Origin: Flavobacterium succinicans LMG 10402
GTDB lineage: Bacteria; Bacteroidota; Bacteroidia; Flavobacteriales; Flavobacteriaceae
Length of the DNA: 64,000 nucleotides
Assembly (NCBI RefSeq): GCF_000611675.1
Contig: NZ_JATV01000002.1
Span: forward strand, 124,001-188,000
Direction of reading: 5' to 3'
Within the stretch, counting starts at the first letter, position 1. The number at the start of each line of letters is the position of its first letter. The notes under the pieces were generated by a model. That model searched no databases and had not been told where the DNA came from. It saw only the letters and a program-made list of their open reading frames with translations. Of the stretch, positions 1 through 10,302 are shown in pieces. The position numbers were made by a program, and so were the translations under genes.

Positions 1-2
1 GG

Positions 3-740
3 AATGAAATGATGCGCATTAGTAAAATATATTCCAAAGCAACGTATCACAAATGCATCAACGATTTGCATGCTAAAGAATACATAATTTACGAACCCTC
101 TCACAATCCTTTCAAAGGCAGTTTAATCCATGTCAACCCTCTAGAAACTGAGCTTATACAGCCTAGTAAGAAAAAACTAAGAAAACCAAAAAATGAACAA
201 CCTAATGAACAACCTAATGAACAACCTAATGAACATGTTGCTGAACATCCTATCGAACAAGTAACGAACAAGCAAAAGACAAGTACCTTACCAACTCCTA
301 GACAAGCGCTGGTATCTTATATAAACAATACAAACATTTCAAACATTTCAAACCTTGTAAACGAGAGCACACACGAAAAAAAAATGAAAAAGGAAAATGA
401 TTTTGAAAAAAACGAAAGCTTACTCATTGAAGAAAAAAAGAAAAAAAAGTTGCGCGAAAAAAAAGAAAGCCCACAATCCATTCCGCCAAAGCTTGAGGAA
501 GTGAAAAAGTATTTCAGTTCGCAAAATACAGAAGAAGTGGAAGGCGAACGCTTTTTTAATCATTTTCAAAGCAACGGCTGGCTCGTGGGAGGCAAATCCA
601 AAATGTACAATTGGCAAGCAGCTGCCAACAATTGGATATTAAACTTGCAATCGTTTAAGCCAGTACAAATCGCTTTTTCAAATCCAGTACCAGGTAATTT
701 AAAAACGTCAAATCAAAAGCAATACGATGAACCCTTATAA
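3..740 (+). CDS. Putative replication/DNA-binding protein, 5' end cut by window
   Basis: The frame is open to the left edge, and the first ATG (position 9) sits inside what reads like a continuing helix-turn-helix region (residues around ISKIYSKATYHKCINDL), so the gene probably starts before the window. The visible 243 residues comprise a basic N-terminal part, a low-complexity Lys/Glu-rich middle with a NEQP tandem repeat, and a conserved-looking C-terminal segment with FFNHFQSNGW and NWQAAANNWI. This layout recalls replication-initiator or primosome-type proteins of Bacteroidetes mobile elements. It overlaps the following DnaC-like ATPase gene by 14 bp, which supports a shared role in DNA replication. 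I cannot name a family with certainty. Confidence 0.6.
   Translation, partial: NEMMRISKIYSKATYHKCINDLHAKEYIIYEPSHNPFKGSLIHVNPLETELIQPSKKKLRKPKNEQPNEQPNEQPNEHVAEHPIEQVTNKQKTSTLPTPRQALVSYINNTNISNISNLVNESTHEKKMKKENDFEKNESLLIEEKKKKKLREKKESPQSIPPKLEEVKKYFSSQNTEEVEGERFFNHFQSNGWLVGGKSKMYNWQAAANNWILNLQSFKPVQIAFSNPVPGNLKTSNQKQYDEPL
192..233 (+). repeat. 12-bp in-frame tandem repeat (NEQP)
   Basis: The unit AATGAACAACCT is present three times in a row, followed by a degenerate fourth copy. It encodes NEQP repeats in the linker of the overlapping gene. Such a repeat can change copy number by slippage without changing frame. Confidence 0.8.
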
Positions 741-1383
741 CGAAATTCAAAAAACATTTGTGGTGAAAAATGGGGTCAAAATGTACAACTTTGACAAATG
801 TTTGGCAGCTGTACAGCACATTGGACAATACCATTTTGGCAATCAATTCATGATTTATGATGAAGACATTCCAGTCATTCATAAATTGATCACTTTTGCC
901 ATTCGCGATTATGCAACCATCACAAAATTAAATTTAAACCCAAACAAAGGCATTATTTTGTCGGGCCCTGTAGGCTGTGGCAAAACATCCATGATGTTTT
1001 TGCTCAACTATTTCTGTGCTACAAACTTCAGTTACAAAATAAAACCCTGCAGAGAAGTAGCTTTTGAATTTGCCAAAAAAGGATATGATTCCTTACTGCC
1101 ATATACCAAAAAAGAACACCAACAAATCAAACTCACCACCTATTGCTTTGATGATTTGGGCACCGAAAAGCAAATCAAGCACTTCGGCAATGAGTGTAAC
1201 GTGATGGCCGAAATCATTCTTAGCCGATACGATTCGTTCATACATGAAAAATCCCTTACCCATGTAACCACCAACCTCTCGGCCTCAGAACTAGAGGCCT
1301 ATTATGGGGATCGCGTCCGTTCAAGAATGCGACAAATGTTCAACCTCATAGCTTTTGATGTTCAATCTAAAGACAAAAGATAA
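727..1383 (+). CDS. DnaC/IstB-like AAA+ ATPase
   Basis: A 218-residue P-loop ATPase. The Walker A motif GPVGCGKTS lies near residues 79-87 and a Walker B-like segment YCFDDLG near residue 139; a conserved HVTTNLSASELEAYYGDRV region carries a sensor-1-like Thr-Asn and an arginine-rich end (VRSRMRQMF) typical of DnaC/IstB helicase loaders. It starts inside the end of the preceding gene, so the two are translationally coupled. By family knowledge such proteins load a replicative helicase or assist a transposase; with a DNA-binding partner gene but no transposase beside it, helicase loading for a mobile element is the better guess. Confidence 0.7.
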   Translation: MNPYNEIQKTFVVKNGVKMYNFDKCLAAVQHIGQYHFGNQFMIYDEDIPVIHKLITFAIRDYATITKLNLNPNKGIILSGPVGCGKTSMMFLLNYFCATNFSYKIKPCREVAFEFAKKGYDSLLPYTKKEHQQIKLTTYCFDDLGTEKQIKHFGNECNVMAEIILSRYDSFIHEKSLTHVTTNLSASELEAYYGDRVRSRMRQMFNLIAFDVQSKDKR

Positions 1384-1798
1384 TCCCCGTACGGACAGGT
1401 CGCGACCTGTCCCAATTCCGCAACCTGTCCACTCAACAACAACCTTAAACCTTAAACTTGTAAACCCTTAAACCAAAAACAAACTCTAACCCCATCAAAA
1501 TCAATCGTAACATATCAAAATCATCCAAAACGCAGCAAATACTATGATATTTTCATACATTTTACGGTTTCCCACAGCATTCTTTCAATTGCTTTTTTGT
1601 AGGTTTGCAGGTATTGAGATTATTCAAAAACAATATATATATTTTTCTAGTGGATAATTATTTATACTAACTTACCCAGCTGTATTCAGTGATTTGCTTG
1701 CAACTGTTTTAAAAAAATAAATTATAGTTGATTTAGAACGTTTTATTGAAAAAAAATTATAAAACATACTAAATTTATAGAGTAAAATATAACGATTC
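1384..1798. other. Intergenic region with palindromic repeat and hsd promoter
   Basis: This gene-free stretch begins with a REP-like palindrome (1393-1412), then a low-complexity run of ACCTTAAAC-type repeats (about 1440-1480). From about 1600 it is very AT-rich and should contain the promoter of the downstream restriction operon, but I could not single out a convincing -33/-7 pair. Confidence 0.5.
1393..1412. repeat. Palindrome GGACA-nnn-CGCG-nnn-TGTCC, copy 1
   Basis: The 20-mer GGACAGGTCGCGACCTGTCC is a perfect palindrome. Related copies occur at 11413-11437, 13641-13660, 14724-14743 and 15151-15170, all just downstream of genes. The flanking CCCGTAC/CCAATTC context is partly conserved. 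Confidence 0.85.
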
Positions 1799-4588
1799 TT
1801 GAAAAACGAAAAACAAACACGGAAAGAAATCATTGACAACCGCTTAAAACAAGCAGGTTGGAACATCAATGACAGAACTCAAGTAATTGAAGAGTTTTTC
1901 ATTACAAAAGAAAATGATATTGTCAATGAACCGCCAACGCCTTATGGCACAGAGTTTAGTGATTATGTGTTATTAGGTAAAGACGGTAAAGCATTAGCCG
2001 TAGTTGAAGCCAAAAAAACTTCTGTTGATGCTAGAATTGGCGAAGAACAAGCCAAACAATATGCGATTAACATTCAAAAACAATTCAATTGTGAATTACC
2101 TTTTTGTATGTACACCAATGGAAATGATATTTACTTTTGGGATATTAACAACTATGCACCAAGAAAAATATTTGCTTTCCCTACTCGTTCTGATTTGGAA
2201 CGTATGGCATTTATTCGCAAAAATCAAAAGTCATTAGCGGATGAATTAATAAATACCAATATTGCAGGTCGTCCTTACCAAATCCAAGCTATTCGTGCCG
2301 TTTTTGAAGCTATGGAAGAGAGAAAGCGAAAGTTTCTTTTGATTATGGCTACTGGAACTGGAAAAACCAGAACTTGTATTGCAATGGTTGATGGCTTAAT
2401 GCGTGCTGGTTGGATTTCGAGAGTATTGTTTTTAGTAGATAGAATTGCATTAAGAGATCAAGCCATAGAAGCTTTCAAAGAGAATGCTCCTCAATATTCG
2501 GTTTGGCCTCAAACTGGTGAAACAAAATTAGCTACAGATAGAAGAGTTTATGTTTCAACCTATCCAACAATGCTAAACATAATCGAAAATGAAAAAGAAG
2601 GTTTATCTCCGCACTTTTTCGATTTAATTGTGATTGACGAAAGCCACCGTTCTATTTATAACGTCTATCAAAATGTATTAAATTATTTCAATACCATTAT
2701 CTTAGGATTAACAGCTACACCAACAGATGTAATAGACCACAATACTTTTGAATTATTTGATTGTGAAGACGGCTTGCCTACATTTGCCTATACTTTTGAA
2801 GAAGCAGTAAATAATATTCCGCCTTATTTGTCCAATTTCGAAGTAATGAAATTGACTACCAAATTTCAACAAGAAGGAATACATTTAAGTTCGATAAGCG
2901 AAGACGACCAAAAGAAATTAATTGCGGAAGGTAAAGATCCAATAGAAATAAACTTTGAAGGTACAGATATTGAAAAAGCTGTTACCAACAAAGGAACGAA
3001 TGCATTAATTGTAAGAGAGTTTTGGGAAGAATGTATAAAAGACCCAAATGGTGTTTTGCCTGGCAAAACTATTTTCTTTTGTATGACAATGAAACACGCT
3101 CGTAGAATAAAAGAAGTATTCGACCAGTTCTATCCTCAAGGTGCTGGCGAAATTGCCAAAGTTATAGTTTCTGACGACCCAAGAGTTTATGGAAAAGGCG
3201 GATTGCTAGACCAATTTAGAAATAATGACTTCCCTAGAGTTGCTATAAGCGTAGATATGCTAGATACAGGAATTGATATTCCAGAATTAGTCAATTTAGT
3301 ATTTGCAAAACCTGTTTTCTCTTATACCAAATTTTGGCAAATGATTGGTAGAGGAACAAGAGTTTTAAATGCTAATCAACGTAGAAGTTGGTGTCACGAA
3401 AAAGATAAATTTCTTGTCATTGATTGTTGGGATAATTTTGAATATTTTAAACTCAATCCAAAAGGAAAGGAAAACAAATCTCAAATAGCTTTGCCAGTGC
3501 GTCTGTTTAAAATGCGTTTAGAAAAACTAGTTTTGGCTATTGAAAAACATTCAGAAGTCGCAGAAACCGAAAAATTAGAGTTAGAAAAACTACTAAACGC
3601 TTTACCTAAAAATAATGTCGTAGTTCAAGATAATTTAACCGATTTAGAAAAAGTTTTAATACCTAATTTTTGGAATGACTTAAGCGAAGATAAATTAGAA
3701 TTTCTTGACCAAACCATTGCTCCTATTATGAGAGCTTTATCCTCAGTTGATTTTAAAGCAATGCGTTTCGAAAAAGACATCGTAGAATTTTCATTAGCGC
3801 AACTCAAAAACGAACTGCAAGACATTGATAATTTAAAAGAACTAATTGTTTCTCAAATAACCGAATTACCTTTAAATATTGGAATAGTTGCTAAAGAGAA
3901 AACAACTATAAACAAGGCATTAAAGAATAGTTTTTGGATAAATACTACTGAAGATGATTTACAAGTAGTCATTGATAAAATTGCTCCGTTAATGCGTTTT
4001 CGTCAACGATTTGATGGTGGAGACGAACAAGAAAGTCTAAACCTTAAGGATGTGACTTACAAAAAAGAAATGGTAGAATTTGGACCCGAAAATGAGTTAG
4101 TAAGTGTAAGTCGATACAAAGAAATGGTCGAAGTTATGGTGCAAGAGCTCGCAGACCAAAATCCAATTTTACAAAAGATAAAACAAGGGCAGAATATTTC
4201 ATCCGAAGAGTTAGAAACATTAGCACAAATGATGAATGAAAAAGACCCATTTGTAACCGAAAAACTACTACAAAGAGTTTATGGCAACCAACACGCCAAG
4301 TTTTTACAATTCATAAAACACATACTACAAGTTGAAGTAATACATTCTTTTGAAGAAACTGTTACTTTGGCATTTGATGTCTTTATTAAAGAACACAACT
4401 ACCTTTCAAACAATCAAATTGAATTTATGAAAGTGCTCAAAAAATTTCTGATTGACAAAGGCAAAATAGAAAAAAAGGATTTAATAAATCCACCATTTAC
4501 GCAATTGCATCCGCAAGGTATAATGGGTGTTTTCTCTCCTAAAGAAATTGAAGAAATCATTACTATTATTCAAAAAGTTGCCGCTTAA
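1799..4588 (+). CDS. hsdR: Type I restriction enzyme R (motor/nuclease) subunit
   Basis: HsdR cleaves unmethylated DNA after ATP-driven translocation, in a complex with HsdM and HsdS. The 929-residue product has an N-terminal nuclease region (residues about 1-110) with a plausible PD-(D/E)XK end at VVEAKKT, then a superfamily 2 helicase core: Walker A ATGTGKT near residue 185, DESHRS for motif II, LTATPT for motif III and a motif VI-like IGRGTRV. The C-terminal ~350 residues resemble the EcoEI-type HsdR tail. The only start that fits the family N-terminus is TTG at 1799. It leads a seven-gene plus-strand operon, 32 bp ahead of hsdM. Base composition is AT-rich, in keeping with horizontal transfer. 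Confidence 0.93.
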   Translation: MKNEKQTRKEIIDNRLKQAGWNINDRTQVIEEFFITKENDIVNEPPTPYGTEFSDYVLLGKDGKALAVVEAKKTSVDARIGEEQAKQYAINIQKQFNCELPFCMYTNGNDIYFWDINNYAPRKIFAFPTRSDLERMAFIRKNQKSLADELINTNIAGRPYQIQAIRAVFEAMEERKRKFLLIMATGTGKTRTCIAMVDGLMRAGWISRVLFLVDRIALRDQAIEAFKENAPQYSVWPQTGETKLATDRRVYVSTYPTMLNIIENEKEGLSPHFFDLIVIDESHRSIYNVYQNVLNYFNTIILGLTATPTDVIDHNTFELFDCEDGLPTFAYTFEEAVNNIPPYLSNFEVMKLTTKFQQEGIHLSSISEDDQKKLIAEGKDPIEINFEGTDIEKAVTNKGTNALIVREFWEECIKDPNGVLPGKTIFFCMTMKHARRIKEVFDQFYPQGAGEIAKVIVSDDPRVYGKGGLLDQFRNNDFPRVAISVDMLDTGIDIPELVNLVFAKPVFSYTKFWQMIGRGTRVLNANQRRSWCHEKDKFLVIDCWDNFEYFKLNPKGKENKSQIALPVRLFKMRLEKLVLAIEKHSEVAETEKLELEKLLNALPKNNVVVQDNLTDLEKVLIPNFWNDLSEDKLEFLDQTIAPIMRALSSVDFKAMRFEKDIVEFSLAQLKNELQDIDNLKELIVSQITELPLNIGIVAKEKTTINKALKNSFWINTTEDDLQVVIDKIAPLMRFRQRFDGGDEQESLNLKDVTYKKEMVEFGPENELVSVSRYKEMVEVMVQELADQNPILQKIKQGQNISSEELETLAQMMNEKDPFVTEKLLQRVYGNQHAKFLQFIKHILQVEVIHSFEETVTLAFDVFIKEHNYLSNNQIEFMKVLKKFLIDKGKIEKKDLINPPFTQLHPQGIMGVFSPKEIEEIITIIQKVAA

Positions 4589-4620
4589 AACCAATTATCA
4601 TAATTTATAATAAACAAAAA

Positions 4621-6171
4621 ATGTTATCAAACGACTTAAAATCAAAAATCAATAAACTTTGGGATAAATTCTGGAGTAGAGGAATTTCAAATCCAATTAC
4701 TGCCATTGAGCAAATTTCGTATTTGCTTTTTATGAAAAGATTAGATGATGCTGATGCTCTAGAGAAAGCTAAAGCAATATTCTCAGAACAAGATTATAGT
4801 TCAATTTTTGAAGGTTATCAAGATTGTCGTTGGTCACATTTCTCTAAACTCGACCCTGACACAATGCTACAATTGGTTTCCGACAAGGCATTTCCGTTTA
4901 TAAAAACCATCAACGACCCATCGCAACCCTATACCAGATATATGAAAGATGCAATTTTCATTATAAATAATTCTGCTTTATTAGATGAAGCAGTAAAAGC
5001 GATTGATGAAATTTATGAAGATATAAAAATCCAACAAGACGCTGGGCAACAGTTTCAAGATACACAAGGTGATGTATATGAGTATTTAATTAATGAAATT
5101 GGTTCAGCAGGAAAGAACGGTCAATTTAGAACTCCAAGACACTTAATTCAGTTTATGTGTGAAATAATTGACCCAGATTGGACAGACAAAATTTGTGACC
5201 CAGCCTGTGGCACTGGTGGTTTTTTAGTGGGAGCATACCAACACATATTAACAAAACATAGTAGTTCAGATGAAATCACAGAAGATGAAAACGGATTAAA
5301 ACGTTTCAAAAAATATGGTGGTGATGCCATATCACGAAAAGAAGTTTGGGACACTTTACATGAAAAAGCTTTTTATGGCTATGACGTTGACCAAACTATG
5401 GTGCGTATTGGGTTAATGAACTTGATGCTGCACGGCATTAAGATACCACAAATTGAGAATACGGATACTTTGTCTAAAATATATGACCAACGTTATGCCG
5501 ATGGTGAATATTCGGTAATTATGGCAAATCCTCCATTTACGGGTAGAATTGACAAAGGTGGAATGAGCGATAAACTAAAAATTAACGCTACTCAAAGTGA
5601 ATTGTTATTTTTAGTTCGTATTTCTAAAATGTTACGTTCCGGTGGTAAAGCAGCAGTTATTATTCCTGAAGGCGTTTTGTTTGGAAGTAGTAAAGCACAA
5701 AAACAAACCAGAGAAATATTATTAAAAGACAACCAACTTGAAGCTGTTATCTCTTTACCAAGTGGAGCTTTTAAACCATACACAGGGGTAAAAACAGCAA
5801 TATTAGTATTTACTAAAGTAGAAGAAGATAGCTCAACTTGGCATACAGAAAAAGTGTGGTTTTATGAATTAGCAAACGATGGTTACAGTTTAGATGATAA
5901 TAGAAGAAAATTGGCTGAAAACCCATTGCCAATTGCGGTTGATGCATACCAAAACAGAGCGACAAGCACACCAATAGAACGTAAAAATCATTTCTTTGTA
6001 CCAATTGACGAGATTATAAAAAATGGTTTTGATTTAAGTTATAACAATTACAGACAATTTGAATATGAAGAGCAAACTTATGAGCCACCACAAGATATTT
6101 TAAAAGCATTATTTGTTTTAGAAGACGAGATTAAAATTGAAATGGAAGAACTTAAAAACTTAATAGGATAA
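4621..6171 (+). CDS. hsdM: Type I modification methylase subunit
   Basis: HsdM is the N6-adenine methyltransferase of the type I complex and also supports restriction. The 516-residue protein has the helical N-terminal HsdM domain (about residues 1-135), the S-adenosylmethionine motif DPACGTGGFL near residue 195, and the catalytic motif IV as MANPPF near residue 301, which marks adenine-N6 methylases. The stop codon overlaps the start of hsdS by one base (TAATG), so the stoichiometry of M and S is probably coupled by translation. Length and domain order are normal and no frameshift is seen. Confidence 0.95.
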   Translation: MLSNDLKSKINKLWDKFWSRGISNPITAIEQISYLLFMKRLDDADALEKAKAIFSEQDYSSIFEGYQDCRWSHFSKLDPDTMLQLVSDKAFPFIKTINDPSQPYTRYMKDAIFIINNSALLDEAVKAIDEIYEDIKIQQDAGQQFQDTQGDVYEYLINEIGSAGKNGQFRTPRHLIQFMCEIIDPDWTDKICDPACGTGGFLVGAYQHILTKHSSSDEITEDENGLKRFKKYGGDAISRKEVWDTLHEKAFYGYDVDQTMVRIGLMNLMLHGIKIPQIENTDTLSKIYDQRYADGEYSVIMANPPFTGRIDKGGMSDKLKINATQSELLFLVRISKMLRSGGKAAVIIPEGVLFGSSKAQKQTREILLKDNQLEAVISLPSGAFKPYTGVKTAILVFTKVEEDSSTWHTEKVWFYELANDGYSLDDNRRKLAENPLPIAVDAYQNRATSTPIERKNHFFVPIDEIIKNGFDLSYNNYRQFEYEEQTYEPPQDILKALFVLEDEIKIEMEELKNLIG

Positions 6172-7553
6172 TGGATACTGAAAAGTTTAAAGAATTATTT
6201 CTGTTTGGACCCAAATCAAAAGTCAAGGCTGGTGACGGCCTAAAGATTGGACGATTTCCATTCTACACATCAAGCCCGACACTTTCAAAATGGATTAATA
6301 CAGAGCAATATTTTGATGAAGCCTTAATTTTTGGAACTGGTGGACTACCTAGTATTCATTATGTTAATGAACCTTTTGCTACCTCTACAGATTGTTTAGT
6401 TTCAATTGCAAAACCTAACAAATCATTCAATGTTAAATTTGTTTACTATTATATTTTTACTAATATTAGAATTTTAGAGCAAGGTTTTAAAGGTGCTGGA
6501 TTGAAACACATTTCTAAACCTTATATTCAAAATTTAGACATTCCACTTCCAGACCTAGAAACTCAAGATAAGATTGTAGCTATATTAGATAAAGCCAAAA
6601 GTTTAATTGATAAAAGAGAACAAACAATTCAAAAGTTTCATGAGCTATTGAGAGCTACTTTTTTGGATATGTTTGGAGATCCTGTAAAAAATGAAAAAGG
6701 TTTTGAATTAAGAAATTTAACAGAATTCTATATTGACCCTAAAAACGGAACAAAATGTGGTCCTTTCGGAAGTGCTTTAAAAATTGAAGATTATACAGAA
6801 GATGGAACACCTGTTTGGAATATGGATAATATTTCTAAAAATATGGAATTCAATCCAAAACCAAATTTATTTATCCCAAATGAAAAATTTAACGAATTAC
6901 AAAGATATAATGTTGTTAATGATGATATTATAATTTCAAGAGCAGGAACTGTTGGAAAAATGTGTGTCGTTAAAACTGAATTTCAAAATTCAATTTTAAG
7001 TACCAACTTAATTCGTTTGAGATTAAATAGTGATTTGTTATTGCCTAAATATTTTATTTATTTAATGAAGTTTAGTAAAGGTGGTATAATTAGATTAAAA
7101 AAAGGAGGCGAAGATGCTTTTAGTCATATGAATACTGGAATATTAGATAGTATTACCTTTCCATATCCACAAATTAGTTTACAAAACAAATTCCATAAAA
7201 TATATTCAAAAATAGAAGCTAGTATAGAAAAACTAAATCAATCCAAAACCCAATTAGAAAACTTATTAAACGGTTTATCTCAAAGTGCTTTTAATGGAGA
7301 ATTAGAATTTAATACTGCGGTTGATTTAGAAGTTTTATTAGAAAATGATTATGAATATTTTAAAGATAATGCCGATAAAAAAGCAATACAATTGTTACTG
7401 GATAGATTGGATAAAAATGAAGTAAACGAAAATAAATTTTATGAAGAACACTTGTATGACAAAGCTAAAAGTTTTGTTTTTGAACTATTAAAAGAAGAAA
7501 AAATAAAACAAGTCTTTGATAAAAAAACAAATAGCATAAAACTCACTTTGTAA
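6171..7553 (+). CDS. hsdS: Type I specificity subunit
   Basis: HsdS chooses the bipartite DNA target. The 460 residues show two target-recognition domains, each ending in a helical spacer: the first ends at about residues 120-160 (LPDLETQDKIVAILDKAKSL) and the second at about 330-375 (ISLQNKFHKIYSKIEASI). A C-terminal extension of about 80 acidic and basic residues follows. It starts one base inside hsdM and its own stop overlaps the next gene the same way. The target sequence cannot be read from the protein alone. Confidence 0.92.
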   Translation: MDTEKFKELFLFGPKSKVKAGDGLKIGRFPFYTSSPTLSKWINTEQYFDEALIFGTGGLPSIHYVNEPFATSTDCLVSIAKPNKSFNVKFVYYYIFTNIRILEQGFKGAGLKHISKPYIQNLDIPLPDLETQDKIVAILDKAKSLIDKREQTIQKFHELLRATFLDMFGDPVKNEKGFELRNLTEFYIDPKNGTKCGPFGSALKIEDYTEDGTPVWNMDNISKNMEFNPKPNLFIPNEKFNELQRYNVVNDDIIISRAGTVGKMCVVKTEFQNSILSTNLIRLRLNSDLLLPKYFIYLMKFSKGGIIRLKKGGEDAFSHMNTGILDSITFPYPQISLQNKFHKIYSKIEASIEKLNQSKTQLENLLNGLSQSAFNGELEFNTAVDLEVLLENDYEYFKDNADKKAIQLLLDRLDKNEVNENKFYEEHLYDKAKSFVFELLKEEKIKQVFDKKTNSIKLTL

Positions 7554-9286
7554 TGAAATTACTAAAACTCAAAATAGAAAACGAAGACGGTTTTAGAAGC
7601 TTACAACAAGGTTTTGAAATAAATTTCCACTCATTAAGTGACATAGATAAGATGGGGGATTTTCGTCCGTTTTGCTTTGCAGGTTTGAATGGTAGCGGTA
7701 AATCTAATGTTTTGGAAGCAATCGCTAATATTTTCTATCATCTTGAAGTTTGTGTAGCTAAATACATTCCTGATAGCATAAAAAACCCAGATAATTTCAG
7801 AAGAAATGAATGTACTCCTGATGCTTTTACATTAGAATATCTAATTGGTCAACACAATAGAAAATTTTATTCAGTAGCGTTTTTCGACAAAGTAATAATT
7901 AAAAAGGAAGAGGGTAAAGAACCAAAAATGTTTTTACATCCTTTTCCCTTTGACTCTTCAACAGAAGTTGAAGAAGTATCATTAGTACCTCCTAAATTAA
8001 GAGATTCCGCAGCAGAAGGTAAAGAATACTTGCCAGCACATATTGTAGGTTACTCATCTGGAGAAAATGAAATTTTAAGTTTACCTTTTGTAAAAAGTCG
8101 TTTAATTCATTTGGACGAATATAAACAAGCTACTCGCGACAATTACAGTAATTTTGAAGAGCCAGAAAACAGTTTAATTTATATTGATAATTATATGAGT
8201 CAAGCCGTTTTATTAGCTTGTTTACTTTTTGAAGACGATGAAACATTAGAACCGCTGCGAAGCGTTGATAATACTGGCATATTAGGACTTCGAAGTTTTA
8301 GAATAAATATACATCTCCAAGATTTTACCTTTATTAATGAAAAAGATAAAAAAGAATATAAAATTCCAATTATAAAGTTAATTGATCACAATCAAATTTA
8401 CATATTAAAAGATTGCGCTACTGCTTGGTTTTTAGATTATAAAACAGATACACTTTGGTTAGATTTTTTTGTAAATGATGCAACTAAAGCGGTTTTTAGA
8501 GAGCATTTTAACAATGGATTTGAATGCTTTCAACTATTTCGTTTATTATATGAACTTAACAATTATCTAGTTGAAGATGACATCAAGACGGATGTTTATC
8601 GCTCCAAAGGAGTTTATACTGACGGGAAATTGCCTACTCCAAGCCCATCCAAAGATGTATTTCATTTTTTAGACTTTTATATCACCAAAGAATTAAAGAA
8701 AACAGGAGAAATAAAAGATTTGTTATTACGAAGTTTTTCCGATGGTGAACATCAATTTATACATACTATGGGGATATGTCTTTTGTTAAAAGACCGTAGA
8801 ACCTTACTATTATTAGATGAACCCGAAACGCATTTCAATCCAAGTTGGAGAGCAAAGTTTGTGAAAATTTTAAATGACAGTATTACATCTGGAAATAAAG
8901 GAAAGGATTTCAATGTTCATTTGTTAAAAGATGTTTTGTTAACCTCTCATTCTCCGTTTATTATTTCAGATTGTATGCCTGATAATGTTATTCTTTTCGA
9001 AAAAGATGAGAAAGGCATTACTACTGCAAAAAAAGTATCAGAACTCGACAATGCTTTTAATACATACGGAACTTCTGTTGAGTTAATTTTAGACAAGTTA
9101 TTCGATTACAGACAATCTATAGGCGACTTGTCTCATTCAGTTTTAGATGAAATCGATTTTAGTAATTTAGATTCGGATAAAAAAGTACAAGAACAAAAAG
9201 CAAAACTTAGAATTTTAGGAGAATCGATAGAAAAGGATATGGTTTTAGCAAGGTTAAATCGAATATCAATAAACAACTCAAAATAA
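7553..9286 (+). CDS. Restriction-system-associated AAA ATPase (PtuA-like)
   Basis: A 577-residue SMC/OLD-like ATPase. Walker A is GLNGSGKSN near residue 48, an ABC-type signature-like SFSDGEHQ is near residue 398, Walker B is LLLLDEPETHFNP near residue 420, and a D-loop/H-loop region follows as LLTSHSPFIISD. The family occurs next to type I restriction genes in Bacteroidetes. Its start overlaps the hsdS stop by one base, and the next gene, an HNH protein, follows 2 bp after its stop. ATPase plus HNH nuclease is the architecture of Septu (PtuA-PtuB), so an abortive or nuclease-activating anti-phage role is inferred. No TOPRIM domain is visible, so it is not OLD itself. Confidence 0.85.
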   Translation: MKLLKLKIENEDGFRSLQQGFEINFHSLSDIDKMGDFRPFCFAGLNGSGKSNVLEAIANIFYHLEVCVAKYIPDSIKNPDNFRRNECTPDAFTLEYLIGQHNRKFYSVAFFDKVIIKKEEGKEPKMFLHPFPFDSSTEVEEVSLVPPKLRDSAAEGKEYLPAHIVGYSSGENEILSLPFVKSRLIHLDEYKQATRDNYSNFEEPENSLIYIDNYMSQAVLLACLLFEDDETLEPLRSVDNTGILGLRSFRINIHLQDFTFINEKDKKEYKIPIIKLIDHNQIYILKDCATAWFLDYKTDTLWLDFFVNDATKAVFREHFNNGFECFQLFRLLYELNNYLVEDDIKTDVYRSKGVYTDGKLPTPSPSKDVFHFLDFYITKELKKTGEIKDLLLRSFSDGEHQFIHTMGICLLLKDRRTLLLLDEPETHFNPSWRAKFVKILNDSITSGNKGKDFNVHLLKDVLLTSHSPFIISDCMPDNVILFEKDEKGITTAKKVSELDNAFNTYGTSVELILDKLFDYRQSIGDLSHSVLDEIDFSNLDSDKKVQEQKAKLRILGESIEKDMVLARLNRISINNSK

Positions 9287-9288
9287 CA

Positions 9289-10302
9289 ATGCTAAGAACT
9301 TATAAATTTATACAAGACCCTATTTTTGAGTTACATAAAATGCTACAGCATTTGGTGTGTGAAGTATGGTGCAATGCTTCAGATGAAAATACTTGCCAAC
9401 AACTTATTAATAGTGAATTTGAAGTAATTTACTTAGAATATGATTGGTTAAAAGAAGATGTTGATAAAATTTATGAAGAATGTAAGCCCTTATTGGATGA
9501 TGAAAGAGGAGATATTAGAGAAGCGTTTTATGTAAATAATAGAATTGAGGAATTATGCGACGGACTTGAAGCAATTGAATTAGGAACATTACCAAAAGTT
9601 GTTGAAAATTCAATGTTACCATTACTAAGAAAATTCTATTCAAGGCTTTTAGATTTAGCCAAAGTGCCAGGAAATAAATTAGAATATTATAATCGTCTTG
9701 TAAATGATAAATATATATACTGCCCATGTTGTGGTATAGTAAAAATTGAACCTGAAGAATCAGCTTTTAGAGAGGATAATGACCACTTTTTCCCTATCTC
9801 TAAATATCCTTTCGCTGCAATTAATTTCAATAATTTATTTCCTGTTTGCGAAAAGTGTAATAAAAAAAGAAAAGGCACAAAAACACCGCAAGAACATAAT
9901 GGTCTAGCCTACTATGGTTTCGCAAAACGTGATGATATTAAAGTTTCTGTAAAAATAAATGACAGTGACGATTTAGATTATCTCAAATTAAACACAAAAG
10001 ATATAAGCTTCTCATTTACAGAAGATGCTAATAAAAACTCTACTTGGAATTATTTGTTTGGGATTATTGAAAGATACAATAAGGAAGTGAGAGACTTTTC
10101 TTTCACAGAACTACGTGCCATAAAAAATAGAATTTATCTCAATAAAGATATAAATAATGGAAACCCATATGATGCTATTTTGGACTTTGAAATAGAGAAC
10201 TATGAAGCAGATAAATATAAAGAATCAAAATTTTTAAAAGCTGCCTTTCTTAAAGAAATTAAAAATAGACCGGAATGGATGGCTGTTTATAATAAAGACT
10301 AA
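9289..10302 (+). CDS. HNH endonuclease-like protein (PtuB-like)
   Basis: A 337-residue protein with an HNH/zinc-finger core near residues 144-200: a first pair of cysteines in CPCCG, then DNDHFFP, NNLFPVCEKCNKKRKG with the second CxxC and the Asn of the fold. The His in DHFFP is the expected general base. The N-terminal half is helical and unfamiliar. It follows the AAA ATPase gene by 2 bp and overlaps the next gene by one base, so the two proteins probably act as a pair. The comparison with PtuB is based on fold and neighbourhood, not on alignment. Confidence 0.82.
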   Translation: MLRTYKFIQDPIFELHKMLQHLVCEVWCNASDENTCQQLINSEFEVIYLEYDWLKEDVDKIYEECKPLLDDERGDIREAFYVNNRIEELCDGLEAIELGTLPKVVENSMLPLLRKFYSRLLDLAKVPGNKLEYYNRLVNDKYIYCPCCGIVKIEPEESAFREDNDHFFPISKYPFAAINFNNLFPVCEKCNKKRKGTKTPQEHNGLAYYGFAKRDDIKVSVKINDSDDLDYLKLNTKDISFSFTEDANKNSTWNYLFGIIERYNKEVRDFSFTELRAIKNRIYLNKDINNGNPYDAILDFEIENYEADKYKESKFLKAAFLKEIKNRPEWMAVYNKD

